NCBI GenBank assembly: GCA_903907995.1
Contig: CAIVQH010000016.1
Location: 1 to 64,000, forward strand
Source of the DNA: an uncultured Verrucomicrobiota bacterium
Lineage (GTDB): Bacteria > Verrucomicrobiota > Verrucomicrobiia > Limisphaerales > UBA9464
Length of the DNA stretch: 64,000 nt
Direction: 5' to 3'
Below, in pieces: positions 10,201 through 16,573 of the stretch (its first letter is position 1; each line of letters starts with the position of its first letter). A program made the translations under genes and the position numbers. A model generated the notes under the pieces. The model worked only from the letters and a program-made list of their open reading frames with translations. It was not told the DNA's origin and made no database searches.

Positions 10201-11713
10201 AGCTGTCCGGGCTGAGCCGGGTGAGTTTGGCCCCGTCGAAAAAACAGGGATGGTCCGCCAGCAGGCGGTTCACCGCCCCCAGTTCCTTCAGCAGGTTATC
10301 CGCCGAACCCCACGCGAGGCCCCGGCTGCTATGGACATTGACCTGCTCCGTCGCGAGCCATTCGACGCCGTTGGTGAAACCAAAGCCGCCACCCACCGAG
10401 GTGAGGGCCGACAGGAGGTTCCGATGCAGCGACCACAGGCGTCCCTGTGTATGGGCGGCCAGCCGCGCATTGTCGTGGGTCTCACTGTAGTGGATGAGCG
10501 TGCCGGCGGTCTGGCTCGTGGCAAGAGCGTGATCGAGGTACCACTGCACGCCCTGCCCGCCGAAGTTCTGGAACAGCTCGCTGTAGGCCCACTGCATCCC
10601 GCCCTCGCCGAGCAGGTCGTTGGTCGCGTCCCAGGAGCCGCCTAGCCCTTCGAGCAGAAACACCGTGTCGGGAAATTCCTGCCGCACGCGGGCGGTGATG
10701 AACTGCCAGACCGGCAGCGGGATCTTGTAGCCCGCGTCGCAGCGGAAGGCGTCCACCCCGCGACGGCACCAGGTGAGGAACGCCTCGGCGAACTGTTCCC
10801 AGAGCGCGACGTGGCGCTGGTCGAGTTCCACGAGATCCTCCCAGACCGTGCCCCACGCGCCCGGGCTTTCAAACGTGCCGTCAGTGTGCCGCACGAACCA
10901 CTCGGGATGCTGCTCGTAGAGCGTGCTGCCCCAGCCGGTGTGGTTGATGACCAGGTCCAGCATCAGCTTCGCGCCCGCGGCATGGGTGGCATAAGCCAGC
11001 TCGCAAAACTGCTCCACGCCCGTGCTCTTCTTGTCAAAATCGACGAGCGCGGGATCAATCGCCGTCAGATCCTGCAGCGCGTAGGGCGAGCCGAAACGGC
11101 CGAAGCGCGCAAACGTGGTGGGCACCGGGCTGACCGGCAGCAGGTGCAGGATGCGGCAGCCCAGCGTGCCCGTGATGTGCGGCAGCTCATGGATGAGGTC
11201 GCGCAGCTTTCCACCGGGAGGGATGACGGTGTAACCATCCTGGTCGAGGGGAGCCATCCGCGCGTCGAGGTCGGCATCCACCGTCACGCGCTTCGTCTTG
11301 TTCGGCCCGAACTGGCGGGGAAAGGCGCAGTAAATCGTGTTGCCGGTACGCGTCCAGGCCGGATGCACGCTTACCCCGAAATCCACCCCGTCCGGCCAAT
11401 GCTGGTAGCCGCGCTCGTCGAGGGCGTAGGCCTTGGCCTTGAAGTAGCCGACCTCGGCCAGCGGAAGCGTGAGGGTAAACTCGCCTTTGCCTGCGTCCGT
11501 CATGACCAGGTCACGCCAGGAGGCTCCGGCCAGTGGCAGCCGCTCAAAGTGGGCCCGGACGATCTCGTCGCGGAGCATCGCGGCGCGGCCGACGTTCGTG
11601 CGGAGTTTGGCCGTCCATCCCGGGGGCACACCTCGCAGGGTGAAGGTGAGACAATCGCCGACATGGCGCACAAGGCGCGTGGCGGGCGCGGGGGACATGA
11701 CGAGTTCGGGCAT
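7262..11713 (-). CDS. GH13 alpha-amylase / amylo-alpha-1,6-glucosidase (glycogen debranching) fusion
   Basis: The 1483-residue product joins two carbohydrate enzymes. The N-terminal third has the GH13 regions: DLVINHTGWG (near 254), GVDAFRCDAGYK (near 320, nucleophile Asp), FLLEGLGG (near 352, acid/base Glu) and HYSETHDN (near 408). The C-terminal third (about 1000-1480) is an archaeal/bacterial-type debranching glucosidase ((alpha/alpha)6 barrel), with WFLDWGRDSLICARGL, GTLPNSINGADASNRDTTDA, SHFTWMDTNHPAG and the late YHNGTAWTW. The middle (about 550-1000) holds beta-rich sequence. The likely role is alpha-glucan debranching and turnover; no signal peptide is visible. Residues about 1133-1170 are encoded by a CAGT-word repeat (8205-8314) and read as Ser/Thr/Asp-rich sequence interrupting the barrel domain. 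Confidence 0.85.
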   Translation of the reverse strand: MPELVMSPAPATRLVRHVGDCLTFTLRGVPPGWTAKLRTNVGRAAMLRDEIVRAHFERLPLAGASWRDLVMTDAGKGEFTLTLPLAEVGYFKAKAYALDERGYQHWPDGVDFGVSVHPAWTRTGNTIYCAFPRQFGPNKTKRVTVDADLDARMAPLDQDGYTVIPPGGKLRDLIHELPHITGTLGCRILHLLPVSPVPTTFARFGRFGSPYALQDLTAIDPALVDFDKKSTGVEQFCELAYATHAAGAKLMLDLVINHTGWGSTLYEQHPEWFVRHTDGTFESPGAWGTVWEDLVELDQRHVALWEQFAEAFLTWCRRGVDAFRCDAGYKIPLPVWQFITARVRQEFPDTVFLLEGLGGSWDATNDLLGEGGMQWAYSELFQNFGGQGVQWYLDHALATSQTAGTLIHYSETHDNARLAAHTQGRLWSLHRNLLSALTSVGGGFGFTNGVEWLATEQVNVHSSRGLAWGSADNLLKELGAVNRLLADHPCFFDGAKLTRLSPDSSPVYVLRRDSAEGTDSVLVLVNTDCEQGRPCRLETKLWSDFCGTGHDLLNPSALIRIVTGTATDAWVELELAAGAVHCLAPQPQPCGISGETYRRLRILADWGMAAAHLGSASHPTGDWKTLAAEVDRDPAGFLARTLGAAEGYRPVVTWSPADRSRITLVPPGHWLLVRDTVPFHARLTGMGEFTENVEAVAVQDGFIACLQPRHPIAATDATLELERYGAGERRLVGTLRFLAPHPAAATAGPQPAPHLVLLTNGRGAMARLHVDLGRITSKYDCLLGANLNGSIPVDRHVFAKRIRVWVNADGFVSPLNFDNLIDFEAGPPAHWRFVANAGDGRSVEIHLVADLLPDQNTVVLQFSRPSRSRIDARLGRPLPEESKVSLIARVDIEDRNFHWETKRNSGTEYHFSAHCRQICTKPICDGQHSFNGFEFTPASDRQLRVWVDAGHYHHQAEWVMNLPHPVEAGRGQEGAGDAYSPGWFEVRLAKNAGVTLVASAEAEQAGTDMSGRFVAIRAALQQRATERAALPHNDTFGRALVLATQAYVVKRDDTKSVIAGYPWFLDWGRDSLICARGLIAAGMFEEVRDLLITFGRFEKDGTLPNSINGADASNRDTTDAPLWFGVVAEELAEASKTVNSKSVISKTSGGTDSTVAASLNTDSQITDSLTALYSTPVDTAGRPLRDVLRSIACGYLKGTPNGIRVDAASGLVWSPSHFTWMDTNHPAGTPREGYPVEIQALWVRLLRLLARLGVEPWEGRGESWADLARRAERSLHDYFWLEECGWYADVLLASSDTPARIAPPSNALRSNCLLLVALGVDQHPKFAERARRMVEAAARHLVIPGALRSLAPLPIIPPLAIYGNQGGLLNDPDHPYWPRYEGDEDTRRKPAYHNGTAWTWTFPAFCEALVKAHPGDAQALSAARAYLGSIDRLLGEGCLGHLPEILDGDAPHTHRGCDAQAWGSTEALRVWRWLAQESPVKQV
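8205..8314. repeat. CAGT-word inverted repeat inserted in-frame in the debranching gene
   Basis: About 110 bases are built of variants of TCAGTGATCAGTAATCAGT. The left arm (8205-8244) and right arm (8279-8314) are imperfect reverse complements and flank a mixed loop. The same words form intergenic hairpins at 52492-52583 and 57692-57773. Here the element keeps the reading frame and encodes a low-complexity Ser/Thr/Asp segment. Confidence 0.75.
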
Positions 11714-11988
11714 CGGAGTCGCGCGGCGACGGCGAAAGTGTGTCGCGCCGACCGGGGCCAGTGCAAGACAAGGTCCCGGGAGAGGAAGTCCCGGGTTCCG
11801 AGTCCAAGGTCCAGGGTCCTGCGTTCAACGTTCACCCCGCAGAGGGCAGACAGTGAACGACGAACAGCGGGTCCGCATTCATTACAGGCCTACGCATCAC
11901 CAATGCCGAAAACCGAAAACCAAAAACTGTCGCTCCCCAGACCTGAGGCTCGGGACATTGGACCTGGGACCCGGGACTCGGGACCCTT
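11714..11988. repeat. GGGAC-word inverted-repeat pair between two minus-strand genes
   Basis: No gene is seen in these 275 bases. The arm at 11788-11807 (GTCCCGGGTTCCGAGTCCAA) is a reverse complement of 11958-11977 at 17 of 20 positions, and both lie in longer runs of words such as GGGACC, CCAAGG and CCCGGG. The 150-base centre includes an A-rich patch around 11910-11930. The 5' end of the debranching gene and the 3' end of the isomerase gene flank it. Confidence 0.6.
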
Positions 11989-12888
11989 TCACCCCATGAA
12001 GGGCTTCATCTCGTCGAGCATCTTCGGCACGCGCACCGCCGGGTCTTCCGGAAGTTCGTATTCCAGCGCCACGAAGCCCTGGTAATTGGCATCGCGCAGG
12101 ATCTTGAACGTCCGCGCCGTGTCCCCGGGCCCCTTTTGTTTCTCGCCGCGCGCCTGGATGTAGCCCTTGAACTGCACGTTCACCGCCCACGGCGCGATCT
12201 TTGCGAGATCGGCATAGGGGTCGTCGGTATGAAAGTTGCCGGTATCGAGGTTGATCCCGATCCACGGCGACTTCACCGCCTTGAGGATGTCCACGAGGTC
12301 ATTGGCCTCCGCCACGATGCCGCCGTGGTTTTCGATTCCGAGGAAGATGCCGGCCTTGCCCGCCGCCTCGCCGCATTCTTCGAGCGCGGCGATGCAGTTC
12401 GTCTTGGCCTCCTCCTTGGCCATGCCCTTTGGGGCGGTGCCGGCAAAGACGCGGATGTGCGGCGCGCCGAGGATGGCCGCCTTGCGGACCCATTCGTTCA
12501 CGTCTGCGATCTCCTTGTCCCGGGCCTCGCCGGCCGCGAGGCAGAAATTGTTGCCCACGGCGGTCCCGCTCACCGTCACGCCCCGCAGGTGGGCATGGCG
12601 GTGGACCTGCGCGAGGTAGTCATCGGTGACATTCGCGGGGAAGTAGTAGCTCGTCAGCTCCGCGCCTTCGCAGCCGTGTTCCGCGCAGTAGTCGATGAAC
12701 TTGAACATGTCCATGCCGCCGCGTAAGCCATCCTTGCTGCGCGGGCCGTCGTCGCGGAACGAATAGGCGGCGAGCGAGAGCCGCAGGCGCGATTTGCCAG
12801 CCCGGACGAACGGCTCGGCGGCGTGGGCGAAGGGGAGGGCGGCGGCCGTGGCCGCGAGGCCGCCAAGGAACGAGCGACGGGAAAGCAT
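11989..12888 (-). CDS. Secreted sugar phosphate isomerase/epimerase-like TIM-barrel protein
   Basis: A 299-residue protein of the xylose-isomerase-like TIM-barrel family (hydroxypyruvate isomerase, IolE and related enzymes). It begins with a twin-arginine signal: MLSRRSFLGGLAATAAALPFAHA. Barrel features include SLAAYSFRD, GCEGAELTSYYFP, a metal-site-like GIENHGG and GINLDTGNFH, and VALEYELPED near the end. The ATG at 12888 is chosen because it places the RR motif at the N-terminus; an ATG 60 bases upstream adds residues that do not fit a signal. Proteins of this type are abundant in Verrucomicrobiota and Planctomycetota and are usually annotated only by fold, so the substrate is unknown. Confidence 0.85.
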   Translation of the reverse strand: MLSRRSFLGGLAATAAALPFAHAAEPFVRAGKSRLRLSLAAYSFRDDGPRSKDGLRGGMDMFKFIDYCAEHGCEGAELTSYYFPANVTDDYLAQVHRHAHLRGVTVSGTAVGNNFCLAAGEARDKEIADVNEWVRKAAILGAPHIRVFAGTAPKGMAKEEAKTNCIAALEECGEAAGKAGIFLGIENHGGIVAEANDLVDILKAVKSPWIGINLDTGNFHTDDPYADLAKIAPWAVNVQFKGYIQARGEKQKGPGDTARTFKILRDANYQGFVALEYELPEDPAVRVPKMLDEMKPFMG

Positions 12889-12980
12889 GGGCGGAGTCTG
12901 GGGCGAACCTCCGTTTTTCTCAATGTCGTTCCGAGAATATCGATTCACGCGATGTGGCGGCTTTCGGCGAAACCAGACGC

Positions 12981-13592
12981 ATGCATTGGCTCATGGTTAC
13001 CGTCTCGTTTCTGCTTCAGCTCACAGCGCTCGTGCTCGCCGCGGATTTCGTCAGCGGATTCTTCCACTGGCTGGAGGATGCCTATGGGCATCCCGACACG
13101 CCCTTACTGGGTCCGCTTATCGTCCGGCCCAACATCGTCCATCACCATCAGCCGCGCCGGTTCCTGCGCCATGGGTGGTGGCACAGCTCGTGGGACCTCC
13201 TGTGCATCGCCCTGCTGGTTGTGCTGGGGGCGTACTGGCTGGGTTGCCTGACGTGGCACGTGTGGGTCTTCGCCCTGCTTACGGCCAACGTGAACCAGTT
13301 CCACAAGTGGGCCCACCGCACCCGGGCGGAAAACGGTCCCCTCATCTCGTTGCTCCATGACCTGCGGTTGCTCCAGACGGCCCGGCATCACGCCCGCCAC
13401 CATACGGACCCGAAAAATGTCGCCTACTGCGTCCTGACGAACGCCTTGAACCCTTGCTTGGACCGGCTGCGGTTCTGGGACACGCTTGAGCACGTCATCT
13501 GGAAGCTCACCGGCCTGCGCCGTCGTGCGGACACGTCCGTCAACGGGCAGGGACCGGCTCCCGAATGGCTGCGCGCTGAAATCACGAACTGA
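12981..13592 (+). CDS. CarF/TMEM189-type lipid desaturase (plasmanylethanolamine desaturase family)
   Basis: The 203-residue membrane protein belongs to the lipid desaturase family of bacterial CarF and animal PEDS1/TMEM189, which introduces the vinyl-ether bond of plasmalogens using oxygen and a di-iron centre. The histidine-rich motifs expected for this family are visible: H29 in GFFHWLED, HHHQPRRF (54-61), HKWAH (108-112) and HHARHH (136-141). Several hydrophobic segments lie between (about 5-22, 73-90, 91-103). The ATG at 12981 is preferred to 12954 because it begins at the first hydrophobic segment. It ends 4 bases before the LplT-like gene and probably starts a phospholipid-remodelling operon. 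Confidence 0.85.
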   Translation: MHWLMVTVSFLLQLTALVLAADFVSGFFHWLEDAYGHPDTPLLGPLIVRPNIVHHHQPRRFLRHGWWHSSWDLLCIALLVVLGAYWLGCLTWHVWVFALLTANVNQFHKWAHRTRAENGPLISLLHDLRLLQTARHHARHHTDPKNVAYCVLTNALNPCLDRLRFWDTLEHVIWKLTGLRRRADTSVNGQGPAPEWLRAEITN

Positions 13593-13596
13593 ACCC

Positions 13597-14871
13597 ATGA
13601 AATCCAACCGCAACTATCCGTTGCTCCTCGCCAGCCAGTTCCTCGGGGCCTTTGGCGACAACGCCATCCTCGCCGTGATCGTCGGCCAGCTGACGCTGAT
13701 GCAGAAGGCCGGACAGATCTCCCAGGAGGAGCTGCGCCAGCGTGGCACGATCTATACGAGCATCCTCTTCATCCCGTATGTGCTGCTTGCCCCGCTCGCC
13801 GGTTTTCTCAACGACCGCCACGCCAAGACCTCGTGGCTGCGCGGCGGCAACCTTTTGAAACTGCTCGGCACCGCCGTCTGTGCCTTGAGCATCTGGTATG
13901 GCTACACCTGGCAGGGCATTGGCTACTTCATCGTGGGCATCGGCTCCACGATGTACGGCCCGGCGAAATACGGCATCCTGCCGGAAATCCTGCCGCGCGA
14001 GAAACTGGTGAAGGCCAATGGCATGGTCGAACTACTGACCCTGCTGGCAATTCTCTTCGGGGCCATCGGCGGCTCGGTCATCGTGGACCGCCTGCCGGTG
14101 TCGGCCTGCTACGGAGTGCTGCTCGGCATCTTTGCCTCCTCCCTGGCGTTGAACCTTTTCATGACGCGCACCCCGTCGAATCCCAACGTGCATCTGGCCG
14201 CGAGCGTGGGTGAATTTTTCCGGCATTTTGGCGGCCTCCTGCGTGCCCCGCGCCTGGGCAAGGTGCTCGTCGGCACCGCGCTCTTCTGGGTCTGCGGCGC
14301 GGCCATGAAGATCAACTTCCAGCCTTGGGGGCTCGATGTGCTCAAGCTGCCCGACAACACCCAGATCGCCCTGCTCGGTCTCTGGCTCAGCGTCGGCGTT
14401 ATGATCGGCAGCATCGCCGCCGGAAAGTTTTACCGGGTCAGCGACCTGCGACACTCGCGGTGGTTTGGCTTCGCGTTGGCGGCCATGCTCCTCGTTGTGT
14501 TTGCGGTCGCACCGCTCGGTCTGGGTGAAATGGGACGCCACGTCATCGAGTCGGCAAAGCCGGATGGCACGAAGTCGGTGACTTTGGTGGTGTTGCCCCT
14601 CGTGATGCTGCTGCTGGCGGCGACGGGTGTGGTGGCCGGGCTGTTTCTCATCCCGCTGAACGCCGCGCTCCAAGCCGAGTCGGACCCTTCGAAGCTGGGC
14701 AAGACCATCGCGGTGCAGAACTTCACTGACAATTGCGGGATGATCCTCGCCGGCCTCCTGGTATTCGCTTGCGTGCAGCTTCACCTCTCGTCTTCGCAGG
14801 TGTTCCTGGCCCTGGCCGGTTTGGTGATCGTCGTCGTCGCCTGGCTGCGGATCCCAAAATCGGAAGCGTGA
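13597..14871 (+). CDS. LplT-like lysophospholipid transporter (MFS)
   Basis: The 424-residue major-facilitator protein has about 12 hydrophobic segments and family features of lysophospholipid transporter LplT: N-terminal LLASQFLGAFGDNAILAV, the GFLNDRHAK loop, MYGPAKYGILPEI and NAALQAESDPSKLGKTIAVQN. LplT flips lysophospholipids across the inner membrane for reacylation by Aas. Here an Aas-like acyltransferase/ligase lies two genes downstream, supporting the same pathway. The stop codon abuts the next start (14871/14872). The start at 13597 follows the CarF-like gene by 4 bases. Confidence 0.9.
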   Translation: MKSNRNYPLLLASQFLGAFGDNAILAVIVGQLTLMQKAGQISQEELRQRGTIYTSILFIPYVLLAPLAGFLNDRHAKTSWLRGGNLLKLLGTAVCALSIWYGYTWQGIGYFIVGIGSTMYGPAKYGILPEILPREKLVKANGMVELLTLLAILFGAIGGSVIVDRLPVSACYGVLLGIFASSLALNLFMTRTPSNPNVHLAASVGEFFRHFGGLLRAPRLGKVLVGTALFWVCGAAMKINFQPWGLDVLKLPDNTQIALLGLWLSVGVMIGSIAAGKFYRVSDLRHSRWFGFALAAMLLVVFAVAPLGLGEMGRHVIESAKPDGTKSVTLVVLPLVMLLLAATGVVAGLFLIPLNAALQAESDPSKLGKTIAVQNFTDNCGMILAGLLVFACVQLHLSSSQVFLALAGLVIVVVAWLRIPKSEA

Positions 14872-16359
14872 ATGAAAGCTGCGGACCAACCTGAAAGCAG
14901 CGTCCCGGCATCACCGGCCGGGTTGCCTATGGTGGCGCCCGTCGGACGGCTGCCTCCCGCTTCGGTGGCGCTGCTTGTGGTTGGAGCGGTGGCGTCGTTC
15001 CAGCTCGCGTTCCAGTTTGCACAGCTGTGCTGGCTGGTGGTGGTGTATCTCGGCTGCCTTTACGAGCTGCGCCGGGTGGCCACGGCGCGGCAGGCGTTCT
15101 ATGGCGGGATGGTGGTGGGCCTGGGCGTGTTTGTGCCGCAGATGGGGTTCATGTGGACCATCTTCGGCCCGGCGGCAGTTCCGCTGTGGCTGATTCTGGC
15201 ATTCTTTCATGGTGTGTTCCTCCTTCTGCTGCACCGGGTGGAAGGCAGGCTGGGTGCGCGCTGGGCGATGTGGCTCGCACCGGTGCTGTGGTGCGGGATC
15301 GAATACTTTCGCAGCGAAGTTTGGTGGCTGCGGTTCGCGTGGTTTACGGCGGGGAGTGTGTTTCAGGACGGGCCGGCTTGGCTGATTTCTACCTTCGGCG
15401 TCTACGGGATGGGATTTGCCGCCTGCTTGTTGGCAGTCGTGGTTCACAGGAGCATGGAAAGAGCGGTAATCGTGGTCGTTATATCGATTCTTTGGGCGAT
15501 TTCCGAACCCGCCTATAAAAGGTACTACACGCCCGGTCTACCCGTTGCCGGAGTCCAACTCGAATTCCCCGGGGTTCCGGAAGTCCTCACCGCGCTCGAC
15601 CACGTAGCCAAGGCGCATCCCGAAGCCGAGCTGCTGATGCTCAGCGAATACACCTTCGACGGTGCCGTGCCCGAATCCGTGAAGATCTGGTGCAAACGGA
15701 ACCACAAGTGGCTCGTCGCGGGCGGCAAAGACGTCCTCCAGCCCGGCGACAGCCCAGGAACACCGCTCTTGGGGCCGCCCACAGCCGGCGTGGCCACGGA
15801 GCGCTATTACAACACCGCCTTCGTCATCAGCACCAACGGCGAGGTCGTCTTTACGCAGGCCAAGTCGCGGCCCATCCAGTTCTTTAAGGATGGCGAGCCG
15901 GCGCGCGAACAGCGCGTTTGGGATTCCCCGTGGGGCAAGGTCGGTATCGCCATCTGCTACGACGTCAGCTACCGCCGCGTGATGGATGAACTTATCCGTC
16001 AACATGCGCGGGCCTTGCTCATCCCGACGATGGATGTCGAGACCTGGGGCGAGCATGAACACCGACTCAATGCCCGTATGGCCAAGATTCGCGCGGCGGA
16101 GTACAGGGTGCCCATTTTCCGAGTCGCCAGTTCCGGCATCTCCCAACTGGTCGATGCTTCGGGCAACGAACGGCAGACCGCGCCATTTCCCGGAGCAGGT
16201 GAAATCCTCTCGGGCGAACTGCGCCTGTCGTCCTATGGTGGCAACGTGCCGTTGGATGCCTGGCTGGCCCCGGCCTGTTCAGTGGCGACAGGTGGTGTGA
16301 TCGTGTGGTTGATGGTTTTGGCATTGCGCCACCGTACGGCGCGAAAGGGGGCCGGGTGA
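14872..16359 (+). CDS. Apolipoprotein N-acyltransferase-like protein (Lnt family)
   Basis: The 495-residue protein has an N-terminal membrane region of about 220 residues and a C-terminal nitrilase-like domain, as in Lnt, which N-acylates lipoproteins at the inner membrane. The catalytic triad is traceable: E259 (LLMLSEYTF), K331 (QAKSRPIQFF) and C362 (AICYDVSY). A final hydrophobic helix (about 465-485) precedes a basic tail, also typical of Lnt. The gene follows the transporter directly with no spacer. It may be the only Lnt of the organism or a paralogue; the window cannot show which. The lipid-remodelling neighbours fit an envelope role. Confidence 0.85.
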   Translation: MKAADQPESSVPASPAGLPMVAPVGRLPPASVALLVVGAVASFQLAFQFAQLCWLVVVYLGCLYELRRVATARQAFYGGMVVGLGVFVPQMGFMWTIFGPAAVPLWLILAFFHGVFLLLLHRVEGRLGARWAMWLAPVLWCGIEYFRSEVWWLRFAWFTAGSVFQDGPAWLISTFGVYGMGFAACLLAVVVHRSMERAVIVVVISILWAISEPAYKRYYTPGLPVAGVQLEFPGVPEVLTALDHVAKAHPEAELLMLSEYTFDGAVPESVKIWCKRNHKWLVAGGKDVLQPGDSPGTPLLGPPTAGVATERYYNTAFVISTNGEVVFTQAKSRPIQFFKDGEPAREQRVWDSPWGKVGIAICYDVSYRRVMDELIRQHARALLIPTMDVETWGEHEHRLNARMAKIRAAEYRVPIFRVASSGISQLVDASGNERQTAPFPGAGEILSGELRLSSYGGNVPLDAWLAPACSVATGGVIVWLMVLALRHRTARKGAG

Positions 16360-16366
16360 GCGCGCC

Positions 16367-16493
16367 AGCGTCTTGGAGTGCGGCAGTCCTCGGCCGCTTT
16401 GTGGCGCGGCCAGAAACGGCCAGCTTGCTCCAGCCCTTTGGCAATCCATCCGGCGGTCGAAAGCGCGAGAGGACTGGCGCAGTCCAAGACGCT
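16367..16493. repeat. REP/MITE-like element, copy A
   Basis: A 127-bp element begins AGCGTCTTGGAGTGCGGCAG and ends with an imperfect reverse complement (GCGCAGTCCAAGACGCT). Its reverse complement matches the element at 56374-56500 over its whole length, including the internal CCGGATGGAT segment, so the two copies are inverted relative to each other. It lies between the Lnt-like and Aas-like genes and supplies a spurious upstream ATG at 16373 for the latter. No transposase is seen. Confidence 0.8.
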
Positions 16494-16573
16494 TCGCGAC
16501 CTCGCTTGCCGCCTTCCTTCGGCGATGTCTCCTTGGTTTCATTCGGCCAGGTTGGCGTGATCGGCAAATTGTC

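Noticed and set aside
8618-10645. 675-codon plus-strand frame opposite the debranching gene
   Set aside because: It overlaps the recognised GH13/debranching gene completely; translation is Arg/Gly-rich with no motif.
16373-16573. Longer N-terminus of the Aas-like protein from ATG 16373
   Set aside because: These 67 codons lie mostly inside repeat copy A and do not resemble the acyltransferase family.
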